A stretch of DNA of 49,978 nucleotides from a virus (IMGVR_UViG_3300040801_002693:64001-113978); one strand, 5' to 3'; counted from the stretch's first letter, positions 9,001 through 14,834 are shown. Made by a program: numbers and translations. Notes: generated by a model not told the origin, from the letters alone.

Positions 9001-11816
9001 TCTGGTTTTTTAGGGATGTTCGGATTCACCGCTCCTGCCAGTGGAGAAGCGGGGTTACTCTGACCTACCGGGGTTTCGGCTTGGGCTTGCACTTCTTGGC
9101 GCTGTTGAGCATCGAAGTTTCCTAGTTGAGATTGAAGTCCCGGCCCGGTGGGGGTCGGCATTTGTGTCTGAGCGAGACCTGAGACACCCAGGGTTTCCTG
9201 CCCGGATGCTGCCGTCACTGGACTGACCGCATCCTGCATCCGTTGGGCGCGACCCGCTTCAATACGCGACCGCTCGTTATCGATGATTCGTGCATCTTCT
9301 GGTGTCGGCGGAGACAGGCGCATCTGCTCTAACTGTGCCAGTTGCGTGTCTTCCTGAGTGCGTAATGCTTGCTCTTGCGGGGAACTCAGGAACGCTTCCG
9401 GGGTAATACCAGGCGTTGCAGGAACCGCCCTATTGGCCCGCCATTGCCCGCTGCTACCTAACGGAGAAGGGGTTTCCGGGGTTGCAACCGGCGCGTTCTG
9501 GCGCTCTACAACCACTTCATTCAGTGCATCCTGAAAACTCAGCGGTTCGGTGCGAGGGGCATTATCCGGCCCGGTAAAGCGGCGCTGCATTGTTAGGCGA
9601 GACAGTTCAGCAGGATCGGCTTGCAAGCCCTGTGCGGCCTCTTGTACAGCAGTCAGTTCCTCATCCAGCGTTTCCAGGCGCTTGTCGAACACCTGATTCC
9701 AGGTCGGGGACTGCTTCTCAAAAGTCTCGTCGGGGACTTGTTGCCGCAGCGCATCAAACTGGATCGGGTCTAACTGTTCCAGTTCACCCCATCCGAACTG
9801 TCCGTCCACGCGATTCAGGCTGTCCTGTTTGATCGCATCATTCAGGGTTTGCGTGTTGACCCGCAACAGGTTTTGAGCGCGTTCTTTCGGGATAGAGAAA
9901 TCTTGATTCGTACCGACATCCCGTAGCACGATCTGATCGTCTTTGGCTTCGACGATATCGAACAGCCGATTATTCGGGTCATCCGAGAAGATCACCTGTT
10001 CGCCGGATTTAGGCGGCTTTTTGGTCTCAAACGGTGCGGCGTGATTGCGTACCTGGGTCGGGTCATTCCGGGAGATGACGGCATCAATCTCCTCGGGCGA
10101 CATCCCGGCTGCGCCTTGAATTGCGGCTTCCGGGGCGGTATTGGGATCAACAGAGCCGGGGTTCGTAGTGCGGAGCAGGTCGAGTTTCTTTTGATTGAAT
10201 GTCAGACCCGCCGAACCTAGCGTCCCCTCCATATTCTTCAAGCCTTGAAGATCAATGTCACCGGTCGGGTTATCAGCATTATCAACCCAACCCGTCAATC
10301 CAGGACTGTCATTCCCCAGAAAGCTCAACAAACCTTGCTGTTTCTGCGGCTTCATTGACTGCCAGAGTTCACCGAGAACCTGCTCGCGTTCCGCCTTAAT
10401 GTCTGGCGTTTCTTCAACACGCGAATGCAGTTCCGCGTTGATGTTGCCGACGACTTCCGCCAACTGCTCGTTGCCGGTCTTCCGCTGCAACCAGGGGCCG
10501 AGGATCGCCAGATTCTCCAATGACTGATCCGGCATCGCGGCCAGGATGTTCGGGTCTTCACCCAAACTGACCAGCGCCTCTGCATCGCGGGGATTCTTGA
10601 CGAACTTCTCGTGTATCTTAGAACCGACCTTCACGCTGCCGCCTGCGAGACCCATCATGCCGACTAAGGCGAGGGTTGCGGGTGCAACGTCCTTCGTGGC
10701 CTGCCAGAGACCGCCGACACCTTCATATTGCTTCTCAGCAGAATCCGCAGGCTTCCCGGCAACTACGGCTTCCATGCGTTTCTGGTCGTTGCCCTGATGG
10801 TATTGAGTGACGCCTTCTGTGGCGACCTCACTACCCACACCAGCCGCCAATGCCCCCGCACGAATCCCGAGTTTCTTGAAGGCTCCGCCCGTGATTTTAG
10901 AGATCGCTTCTTTGCCGAGGAACTTTAAGGCGATACCGCCGCCGGTCAGCATTAAGGCATTACCTACCGCTTCCGGGCCAGCTTCCCAAAGACCGGTATT
11001 TTCGGCGATAGGACGTAACGCCTCATATAGTGTGGCCTTTTCTTCCTCGTTCAGCCCACGACCCTGTTCTTTCTGCGACTTCAATTCAGCGGCCTTAAAG
11101 CCGTCGTTCATGGTCTGATTACCGGCCATACGGTAAGCCGCTGCGCCAGATGCGCCCATCGCGGTTACTGCGCCACCCACCAAACCAGAACCCGGTAACG
11201 GAACCATCGCCTGAGTCGCTGCGCCACCGGCCAGACCTGCCGGAATCGCCGCCGCCATCGAGACCCCGCTAAACCCTAAACTCGGGATTGCCTCCAGAAT
11301 CGACTCGCTGACCGAATCGGTGTCACCTGACTTGGCTTGCGCCGCTGCCTTTTCCTCTAAATCCTGCTGGAGTTTTTCTTGCGCTTCAAACGCGGCGATC
11401 GCTTCGGGCGAATACTCATCCGGGCGCTTGAGACCTTCTTTGAATTGATAGTAGGCAGAGGTAACAGAGGTAGGCAGGCTCTTACCGGCTTCCCAAAGGG
11501 CGCTACCGGTATTACTGAGATCGAAGAAGGGTTTTTCTTCTTCCGGGGGTTGCGAGGGCGCGTAGGCGTTCTGATAGGCCGCGAACTGCGCCTCATTCAT
11601 CGGTTGATCGGGGACGTACTGATTCAAACCATTCGCAACGCTTCCGGCCCCTGAATAATTGGGGAGAAGGGCATTGATATCAGGCAGGGCGCTATCGCCA
11701 AGTCCCTGGCGATAGGCGTCAACTAAGGAGTTTTCATCGAAAACCGGCAACGCAGGATCAACAGAAGTTGGAACCACAGGGTCATTTAGGGATTCTTCGT
11801 CAAACCAAGTTGCCAT
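1..11816 (-). CDS. Giant polyvalent protein with SF2 helicase, RadC-like JAB and ParB-like domains (3' end outside window)
   Basis: One uninterrupted frame of at least 3938 codons from ATG at 11816 runs off the left edge. Seen in order: Gly/Ala-rich hydrophobic stretch (residues about 200-350); possible ADP-ribosyltransferase-like segment (about 935-1030); a segment resembling domains of phage polyvalent proteins (about 1375-1425); Pro-rich linkers; helical region; SF2 helicase with Walker A DPGAGKT (2141-2147), DEAH (2239-2242), SAT (about 2268), motif V (about 2668) and motif VI GRITRYG (about 2703); RadC-like JAB with HNHPSGDPSPSPADI (from 2943); ParB-like DGRHR segment (about 3535); and a YRPGWHGGELP motif (about 3725). 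Such helicase/JAB/ParB combinations are known from polyvalent proteins of phages and conjugative elements, thought to be injected with the DNA and to counter host defences. That role is inferred here. No methyltransferase domain, often fused to such helicases, was recognised in the visible part. Confidence 0.9.
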   Translation of the reverse strand, partial: MATWFDEESLNDPVVPTSVDPALPVFDENSLVDAYRQGLGDSALPDINALLPNYSGAGSVANGLNQYVPDQPMNEAQFAAYQNAYAPSQPPEEEKPFFDLSNTGSALWEAGKSLPTSVTSAYYQFKEGLKRPDEYSPEAIAAFEAQEKLQQDLEEKAAAQAKSGDTDSVSESILEAIPSLGFSGVSMAAAIPAGLAGGAATQAMVPLPGSGLVGGAVTAMGASGAAAYRMAGNQTMNDGFKAAELKSQKEQGRGLNEEEKATLYEALRPIAENTGLWEAGPEAVGNALMLTGGGIALKFLGKEAISKITGGAFKKLGIRAGALAAGVGSEVATEGVTQYHQGNDQKRMEAVVAGKPADSAEKQYEGVGGLWQATKDVAPATLALVGMMGLAGGSVKVGSKIHEKFVKNPRDAEALVSLGEDPNILAAMPDQSLENLAILGPWLQRKTGNEQLAEVVGNINAELHSRVEETPDIKAEREQVLGELWQSMKPQKQQGLLSFLGNDSPGLTGWVDNADNPTGDIDLQGLKNMEGTLGSAGLTFNQKKLDLLRTTNPGSVDPNTAPEAAIQGAAGMSPEEIDAVISRNDPTQVRNHAAPFETKKPPKSGEQVIFSDDPNNRLFDIVEAKDDQIVLRDVGTNQDFSIPKERAQNLLRVNTQTLNDAIKQDSLNRVDGQFGWGELEQLDPIQFDALRQQVPDETFEKQSPTWNQVFDKRLETLDEELTAVQEAAQGLQADPAELSRLTMQRRFTGPDNAPRTEPLSFQDALNEVVVERQNAPVATPETPSPLGSSGQWRANRAVPATPGITPEAFLSSPQEQALRTQEDTQLAQLEQMRLSPPTPEDARIIDNERSRIEAGRAQRMQDAVSPVTAASGQETLGVSGLAQTQMPTPTGPGLQSQLGNFDAQQRQEVQAQAETPVGQSNPASPLAGAVNPNIPKKPEGMIRLTHITSQDSADSSIMNGLSYENQGMISSTARIADDEQNIDIEPNDPRFQGDHQRVVVFDLTPEEFRLHNDPTRSPGVIPPERIVGAFPLRKQQAQAAPTGMNEFYNLVGSEDNFQAWSNNPSAPEERLNFNEQIRSVGRMVETAAKNIGRGLTPSEIETNFFANNKLFANREIRGQAAQLLSQASAQTLNPTQATPAAPSSPSGLGSVDVTTQALGTANSPLASVAPKTATLTNPLTGSVTEVDTSGGGSTVVEMLRQKFAEIQTKQAQAATPKTKPIALPAPENPTPKAPLTPRRMTPKQIRDTHAAQPFKAFEHPLPVWNRIARAIGLPEMDATTHEQLVAQAASQGFETAPTLVPKAPAAAKPTAPTSAAPNTPNTPPPSAAPPTSTPPPTSTGSTPNTPPPAPPRKTAREAGDPVMEMRQVDTEQDDILKAVAKHGGLNSSLLSEFVIQGMNLNRSPNNLGEGLYVFSQNGSLSLDGMAEALSQFGYPVFESANRDASYYGQDDGTAGYSGRALTNAINAAFGGDPVYTSKGMDEYQKRQNEIANQENIEQWNNLPYQLAIAHTQDKNGKPVDHVWEVRPVKDTVGLYELRESRKGRRSTIDAKGNMVPEGNMISVIKSHDFEEIGRKIREQAGDLELVGDDLLGSEILDYIPPATPIESAPETPPLDAALIEAIKVDLNDNQVIEADLVERAGITLPDHYRIEQDNDGTRMAVPDNKVLKDGKWVEKEEDPDDRTPWPTEKENDKNAPSEPGFGNQEQPPTAEQPPTDQGSQEDEYDREMRESRAAAKARRSNRRNPPPPTENAAPTEAPTEPAAPSRGERIAQAAAEDASDLAAGARRIAKSAKAMIDALMPEGPASLPLPIGFDKKKYEEMKEHFLVAVEHFGKATRTIREIIDALVEYLEDMLVKQGFNDDQIDQFMDRFEPYAKQFTRDYVAGNLEETTETSPVENITVDGILEQNGVLTSPTQWSWSKGLQSSIVVRVPYESNSETPLFSANPNIARHFDVDHSFYSFARSNTANHEVFVSGPFKGKLKAFVKKVFKDYLDTEADNSTIKQIVDQMIGDLDYHHEAIREGLAYALAKDAGTSIERGRIFSTANRPGTVRGSGDAVLDELRDRIRGLTRSTDYLRNRVAPQQRTPEDYRRQVSGSTVSLIERGLQVGMPRQVVDWQIEDIGKALTNYREGKPAFMLSSDPGAGKTFSIGGFIREALAENPNTRVLFFTNSNTLIDQIRNKDLPDYGINDGRVDLITYARIQNPNNAEITHEAGKSTITFNKGETRITVDQNTILIFDEAHKVKNILDSGAGAVNAGELMQRSKFTFYSSATPFETPSESAYLARSGLFEEYDELAQQENLEYKGTRLNGFQTWAVEHGATIKEKSDALGYKSLTIAWPKAPKFESVANQSTGDRQAAIQRFEADHLEFMLTQLEAGQEARQWFMDRNLLTHRPIQLSALKNGKAASQTHLTPIDIDATFYQDYYLPVVALFDTALADPEASHLKSVFIMQRENVKKRMAEIGKLKATAELIKKDLAKQADRKAVVFVKVKAPMEFGRFEVWEDKEDETGERRILNKINKAIDEGENSPLVAAVALGKYQNNKTRAIGALNQLKTQLSGKRFDSNEMAALEAEWSDYLGVMKYNPITETEENLGMFSAYAKYMAQAFMDAGMSDMRLESPVDILKEYLEPTFGKKGIVDYNGDLTNKQNTENRESWKASKSGPRILIATMDKGGTGLSLHDTAGDRQSFQYNVAIPYTASEFEQVSGRITRYGLQSQANVHWLFAANMPDDFDFRWAKILQERLNNQQAVVKGAISDTTRNLTAENVLGRQVNEADNEYIFNDEETIDAVKAPRKRTHRVSLLQKDLFAPNELAGPSDPKLEAAQKSVSDTLRGLRRIPGTVLGSAITRDYIENGSTSLIGQTIENGTDLAVLAQIYRNPSFETFRVFYTKDGKVVGQNSVSSRLPATSNIFAGMDTSFDKGSAQIQNDLLQLGADSVWVVHNHPSGDPSPSPADITSTQALAKYLPIAGHVVVDQTQYSFISDNGDVSIHQLPDSILNDPTRYQVGGEPAIAHPLIGRQIAKYPQLVEIADEIRSHDGNWFQVIGTHRDGIRAIVSVPVDLLQRNPMRLAAEARRIARSTGSATLFAVNLPKSFSDENEKKAYDSGLFEDLLRDGDSLTYRAKNKLGRSTGIMGRTTDKAVTVKEQESDYSPIPLDTLTVEDYERLSEDLKKLAQRPELFKSPKLQGKTLDALAKEIDPEIQVSRPDRSRDNPYRAQYKLDWTVDLTMRDGRVATVIKEGDRVMLNAIELNSGTSMGSELYQVVGAFALRNNLKFVGDTAGISPAGIARRLEHMISLALKYGTTSFMEPHEDQNIPWQAGNDGYNVVQLLKRSVELISNDLPAIQDIRYDTTEKRFINQKTGKPVSEAWFQTLAKSFFPVRDESGNYDRPEPAFAGSTTLKRAAVAHTLLQGNGREVRNALLAWITQQLHSERLDEAITPLYYSRTQNPAQAGFFNDLATISESSRNEKARMDIGYTQIIRVNAARLKDEFERQNNEPLVHKPERLEKLRNSPVWDAHPMVGVTPYINRLSIADGRHRIALAAERGQDIEIAVPGDGVVESLPNQIETLLGMLGSSTQNDQDAAYLEAVQRGDMETAQRLVNEAAEASDLPILTNDSENVGYQVRRTPPPKKTIKAYKAFRMRDGKLYPMFVGAKDDLPVGIWIDATEGGYHFTGTNGREYIPADTGVSVPIPNDTVRDELLKRGYIKKPTVKSIKVVAYRPGWHGGELPFFPQAGNKVIHKGKKLIKEVADGYAYPNVHEFDTVIAEVEMDADRDYHQEYLDTAERNADGSINKQKSGLRFIPKGGYYEYATNPLFADRPDLGKWRIAGSVKINRILSQEETNTELDALKVPRQLWNTNKSGQFDTLNLGDLGYDPQFSHVSHKLLDAVTYDDNGNIIPLSQRFNPAQQDPRFSRTAPNNAAPTEAQADQILRRL
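1445..1469 (-). terminator. Terminator-like hairpin inside the giant coding sequence
   Basis: On the minus strand a perfect 8-bp stem (AACCCGGC / GCCGGGTT) with loop ACAA is followed by a run of six T including the stem's last two. This is the form of a rho-independent terminator. It lies in frame inside the giant gene and encodes NPAQAGFF, just upstream of the ParB-like segment. Whether it works in a translated message is unknown; translating ribosomes normally suppress such hairpins. Confidence 0.6.
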
Positions 11817-11867
11817 TGTTTTCTCCAACAATCATGCAAAGCGAACGACCGAGGGTTTATCGGTAGT

Positions 11868-11920
11868 TGAAATTCGGGGAATTCCAGTTATCAAGGATTC
11901 CTTGACACCTGAAATTCGGG
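11868..11920. promoter_or_regulatory. Paired direct repeats and palindrome upstream of the giant gene
   Basis: The 11-mer TGAAATTCGGG occurs at 11868-11878 and again at 11910-11920. The copies are 42 bp apart, about four helical turns, and lie in the same orientation. Between them is the 15-bp palindrome TCAAGGA-T-TCCTTGA at 11891-11905. The cluster lies 50-105 bp upstream of the giant gene's start and downstream of the terminator at 11924-11946. This arrangement looks like a protein-binding region controlling that gene, but no convincing core promoter was found beside it. Confidence 0.4.
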
Positions 11921-11923
11921 CAT

Positions 11924-11946
11924 AAAAAAACCCGTCGAAGCGGGTT
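11924..11946 (-). terminator. Intrinsic terminator closing the structured RNA
   Basis: On the minus strand AACCCG-CTTCGA-CGGGTT forms a GC-rich hairpin followed by seven or more T. It ends the transcript predicted from the promoter at 12162-12190 and separates it from the giant gene, whose start is about 110 bases further on. Confidence 0.75.
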
Positions 11947-11963
11947 ACGATTTAAAATGGTAG
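11945..11963. promoter_or_regulatory. Degenerate copy of the CTACCAT-N5-ATGGTAG operator
   Basis: TTACGAT-TTAAA-ATGGTAG keeps the 7-5-7 geometry of the palindromes at 12166-12182 and 49717-49735. The right arm is perfect and the left arm matches at five of seven positions. It abuts the -35 of the plus-strand promoter at 11969 and overlaps the terminator arm. Confidence 0.4.
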
Positions 11964-11968
11964 TTCTG

Positions 11969-11997
11969 TTGACAGCAGTGATAAATAGGATTAGTAT
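11969..11997 (+). promoter_or_regulatory. Plus-strand sigma70-type promoter facing into the RNA locus
   Basis: TTGACA at 11969-11974 is followed by a 17-bp spacer and TAGTAT at 11992-11997. It would start a transcript near 12004 that is antisense to the candidate RNA and then to the gene at 12192-14111. No plus-strand gene follows, so an antisense or interference role is the simplest reading. Confidence 0.45.
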
Positions 11998-12137
11998 TCA
12001 ATTAACCCTCGGCGCGAGGGTGTATCGGGCATGGAGGGAAACGCTATTAAAGGTTCCCGTTGAAGTGCCAACCCGGCTGGTTTACCGTAAGACCGGGAGC
12101 GGTCGCCTAACGGCGTCTAGCCCTATAATGACAGGGC

Positions 12138-12159
12138 TACCATAGCCCTCCACGGTAGC
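12138..12159. promoter_or_regulatory. Additional inverted-repeat site with 8-bp spacer
   Basis: CTACCAT-N8-ACGGTAG lies just downstream of the minus-strand -10 box. Its left arm is identical to the operator arm, the right arm differs by one base, and the spacer is 8 instead of 5 bases. It may be a secondary binding site, or only part of the RNA fold. Confidence 0.3.
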
Positions 12160-12161
12160 GA

Positions 12162-12190
12162 TATATACCATACTGCATGGTAGAAGTCAA
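12162..12190 (-). promoter_or_regulatory. Promoter with palindromic operator in its spacer
   Basis: The minus strand shows TTGACT (12185-12190), a 17-bp spacer and TATATA (12162-12167), starting two bases after the stop codon of the 12192-14111 gene. The palindrome TACCAT-N5-ATGGTA (12166-12182) occupies the spacer and touches the -10 box. A bound protein would block RNA polymerase. The same promoter and palindrome layout recurs upstream of the KilA-N gene. Confidence 0.65.
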
Positions 12191-12191
12191 A

Positions 12192-14111
12192 TCACTTCTT
12201 CATCGCCATCTCTCGCGCATACTTCTGCGCAGCCCTGATCGACATCACAGTTGGAACTCCGTTATCGCCAATCACGATAGCGACTCCAGGTTCGCTTCCT
12301 CCGTAAATCTTACCGGGTTTCCTGTCCTCTGCTTTTTCCGGCATTGGTTCCAACCCAAACGCTGTTCGATTTGCGATATCAACCGGCCTGTCGGTGCTAC
12401 TCATCGGTTCTTTGCCGATCAACTCCCAGTAAGTCTTCATTTGCGGATCGTTCCGCGAGGCGGCTTCTTCCAATTTTGAGATTTCGATCTGACGATCTAA
12501 ATGCTCTAACGTCGTCTTGTCCCCATCCTGTATCGCTTGTTGTCTCGCTCTCGCAACATCCAGTGTGTACTGGCGATCCGTGTTGTTTTGCGCTTGCGCT
12601 GCCGCCTGTCGTTCGTATAGCGCCCGCAATCCTTCTCGCTCTTGTGTAGATTGATTCTGCATCAAACTCTGCGCCATGCCGAGTTGCTGTCCGTACTGCC
12701 CTTGCAGGAGTTGCTGTTGGTTTTGCAGTTGCGCAAGACCCTGTTGATAGGGTTCCATTGCGGCGGCGCGTTGTGCTTTAGTAAGACCCTTCTGCGTGGA
12801 TACAGATTGCATCTGCTTGAGCAATTCCTGCTGCTGCGATTGCAAGCCACTCATGTCCGGGGTCGGAGCCAACCGATTCATCTGTTGCCGCATGGCGTTC
12901 ATCTGCTGTTCCTGCTCAACCGACATCCTACCTTGTTCGCCCCGGTTCGCATTCCGCAGTCCTCGCATTGCGGCGGTCTGTGAGTCAATCGAAGCGACTC
13001 GCGCATCAATCGCGGCCTGTTCTTCCGGGGTGCGCCCACTAGCAACCGAGAAACTACCACCGCCTTGGCGTTGCCCCATAAAGGTCGCCGTGCCTTTGCC
13101 AGGGATGGCGTATTCAGTGATCGCGCCGCCTTCCAATGTACCAACATTAGTAGCATCGTTCGGCTTGTAACCACCGCTATTCGGGTCTTGTTGAAAACCC
13201 ATTGCTTGACCCCGCGCCGTCCCCATTTGCTGACCTTGCAACGCAGCGGTGTATTCTTGTGGCGTACCGAGACGTTCTTTCATATACAAATTGTTCGGCC
13301 CTAAGTACGCAGCACGACTCTTGGTGTCTCGCCCTCCCGGCATATTATCCACTTCCTGAAATCCATCTTTCAGAAGTTGGTTCTCCTGGCGCTGAATCGG
13401 GGTATTCGGATACAGTCGTGCTTGCTGCGCGGTGGCGCTGGCGTCCATATTGGAAGGGGATTGTGGCAGCGTAGGTAGCGGATTCTTATTATTGTTTTTA
13501 GGTATTTGCTTGTAATTAGGTGCGCTCGTAATAGAAGGAACATCAGAGTTCTTCCCTGTCATTGCTATTCCTGGTTGGTTCTCCTCATTCCACCATTCAC
13601 GAACATCCGCCGCCTTTCCGCCTAAGAAACTACCTACCTTATCTGCCATCCCAAAGGTCGCTGCATTCCCTGTATCCCTTAAAACAGAAGTCGCTACGGC
13701 TCCAGCATATTCCAATGGACTTAACGGTTGATTTCCATTAGTAAACCCGCCTGCATTCTCTATGATATTCTCAGCGCCTTGATCGCCTAACCCACGCATG
13801 GATGTTTGAGCGACACCAAGAACAGGCGTTGCTGCTAAATAAGCGCCTCCTGCTGCTCTTGGAGTAATCCTTCCCGGATTTGGGGCAGTAACCCTTGGCC
13901 TCCCTAAATTAGATGTAGTGGCAATTTTTGGCGGCGTAGCTCCTATTTTTGCTTGTCCCAAAGCAGACTTATCGACTAATCCGCGAACTGATGATTGTGG
14001 CGCGTTACTAGGAGGTAGCCCGCTCTTTAATTGGCTTGGGGTAACAGGAGTCCCCTTCATTAAAGAGCGTAATTCGTTAGGCGTGAAAGCTCTACTGTCG
14101 GGGTATAACAT
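12192..14111 (-). CDS. Gln-rich coiled-coil protein, probable virion or ejection protein
   Basis: A 639-residue protein that I cannot assign to a family. The N-terminal third (to about 200) is Pro/Gly/Ala-rich and flexible. The middle (about 400-560) is very rich in Gln, Met and Arg, with long predicted helices and coiled coil. The C-terminus ends in AREMAMKK. Soluble, Gln-rich helical proteins next to giant phage proteins are often internal or ejected virion proteins, which is the inference here. ATG at 14111 is preceded by AGGAG at good spacing. A promoter-terminator pair lies directly upstream, and the regulated promoter of the structured RNA begins right after its stop codon. Confidence 0.8.
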   Translation of the reverse strand: MLYPDSRAFTPNELRSLMKGTPVTPSQLKSGLPPSNAPQSSVRGLVDKSALGQAKIGATPPKIATTSNLGRPRVTAPNPGRITPRAAGGAYLAATPVLGVAQTSMRGLGDQGAENIIENAGGFTNGNQPLSPLEYAGAVATSVLRDTGNAATFGMADKVGSFLGGKAADVREWWNEENQPGIAMTGKNSDVPSITSAPNYKQIPKNNNKNPLPTLPQSPSNMDASATAQQARLYPNTPIQRQENQLLKDGFQEVDNMPGGRDTKSRAAYLGPNNLYMKERLGTPQEYTAALQGQQMGTARGQAMGFQQDPNSGGYKPNDATNVGTLEGGAITEYAIPGKGTATFMGQRQGGGSFSVASGRTPEEQAAIDARVASIDSQTAAMRGLRNANRGEQGRMSVEQEQQMNAMRQQMNRLAPTPDMSGLQSQQQELLKQMQSVSTQKGLTKAQRAAAMEPYQQGLAQLQNQQQLLQGQYGQQLGMAQSLMQNQSTQEREGLRALYERQAAAQAQNNTDRQYTLDVARARQQAIQDGDKTTLEHLDRQIEISKLEEAASRNDPQMKTYWELIGKEPMSSTDRPVDIANRTAFGLEPMPEKAEDRKPGKIYGGSEPGVAIVIGDNGVPTVMSIRAAQKYAREMAMKK

Positions 14112-14136
14112 CTTTTTTCTCCTGATTCCTACCCAT

Positions 14137-14157
14137 AAAAACCCGCTTTATCGGGCA
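14137..14157 (-). terminator. Short intrinsic terminator just after a promoter
   Basis: On the minus strand GCCCG-ATAAA-GCGGG forms a short hairpin (core CCCG/CGGG) followed by five T. It begins only a few bases after the predicted start site of the promoter at 14167-14195, the same arrangement as at 41.87 and 45.81 kb. Confidence 0.5.
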
Positions 14158-14166
14158 GGTTGTTTA

Positions 14167-14195
14167 GTTCTATGTAAAAACGATTGGTTTGTCAA
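14167..14195 (-). promoter_or_regulatory. Minus-strand promoter upstream of the 639-residue gene
   Basis: TTGACA (14190-14195), 17-bp spacer, TAGAAC (14167-14172). The -35 box starts directly after the TGA of the preceding gene. The -10 box matches the consensus at four of six positions, so strength is uncertain. Confidence 0.45.
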
Positions 14196-14825
14196 TCAGC
14201 GAAACAGGTCACGACTAGCGCTGGTGGTGGCGAATGGGTCGCTGCTTAATCGCGTAGTATCCTCACCCTGATAAATTGGAGCCGCTGGCGTTTGTGGTGT
14301 CCCGCCGAACAGCGAACCAAAATTGAAGCCTTGTGGTTGCCCATCTGCGCCGATTTGCGACAAGCCAGTAGTCGCCTGCTGATTCGGATTCTGATTTAAG
14401 CCGAACATCGAACCCATGAACGACTGAAACGCCTTCTGCTGTTCCGGGCTGAAATTCGGGAGTGCTGACTGGTTCGGTTCGGGAGCGGTATAACCCGATA
14501 AACTCTGTGCCGCAGCGGTTGCGCCTTGCTGTGACTTGAGTGCCCTGGTGTAACTGTCAGTCAGCGATGAATCATTATTCCCGCTCCCAAACGGAGTCGC
14601 TTTCGGCGCGGTGGAGCCGTCATAGCCCTGAATTGTACTGCTAGTCCCATCGGGATTGGTGCGAGTATAGGACGCATTGGGGGTGGACTTCTTAACCGTC
14701 GTCGGAAGCGACCCCTGCATTTTTGTAGAAGCTGCGTTTCCTATATCGCCAGTTGCAATCCCGCCAAACGGCTTGTTGGCGTTGTCGGTATAGCTGGAGG
14801 AGGTCTTATTGATACCGTAATCCAT
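14196..14825 (-). CDS. Ser/Thr/Asn/Gln-rich small virion-type protein
   Basis: A 209-residue protein of low complexity (Ser, Thr, Gly, Asn, Gln) starting MDYGINKTSSSY, with no recognised domain. It contains a Phe/Gln-rich stretch (about 125-150) and many Ala-Ala-Gln motifs. A good ribosome binding site (AGGAG) precedes ATG at 14825. Its place between the neck adaptor and the large ejection-type proteins suggests a structural or internal virion component. Function unknown. Confidence 0.7.
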   Translation of the reverse strand: MDYGINKTSSSYTDNANKPFGGIATGDIGNAASTKMQGSLPTTVKKSTPNASYTRTNPDGTSSTIQGYDGSTAPKATPFGSGNNDSSLTDSYTRALKSQQGATAAAQSLSGYTAPEPNQSALPNFSPEQQKAFQSFMGSMFGLNQNPNQQATTGLSQIGADGQPQGFNFGSLFGGTPQTPAAPIYQGEDTTRLSSDPFATTSASRDLFR

Positions 14826-14834
14826 GATCGTCTC

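Larger units (their letters stand above)
11926..12155 (-). ncRNA. Candidate structured non-coding RNA, about 230 nt
   Basis: This is a gene-free stretch bounded by a near-consensus minus-strand promoter and an intrinsic terminator. In the predicted RNA, UGGAGGG near the 5' end pairs with CCCUCCA at about 12031-12037, closing a multi-branch region. Inside are UAGCCCU/AGGGCUA, CGCC-GUUA-GGCG, CCCGG/CCGGG and GUUG/CAAC hairpins. A separate perfect ACCCUCG-CGC-CGAGGGU hairpin follows (about 12005-12021), then a less structured tail and the terminator. No ORF of useful length or ribosome binding site is present. I do not recognise the class; it is not a tRNA, tmRNA or obvious riboswitch. The paired arms are also compatible with a plus-strand RNA, because a plus-strand promoter faces inward at 11969-11997, but only the minus strand has a terminator. 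Confidence 0.55.

Noticed and set aside
1-11816. Assembly error or two fused genes considered for the giant frame
   Set aside because: No frameshift or stop was found at the places checked, and the helicase, JAB and ParB-like motifs all read in the same phase. Fusion in the evolutionary sense remains possible (see the internal terminator).
11903-11929. TTGACA on the plus strand as a further promoter
   Set aside because: The only -10-like sequence at usable distance is the A-run of the terminator (15-bp spacer, TAAAAA), and no gene follows on that strand.
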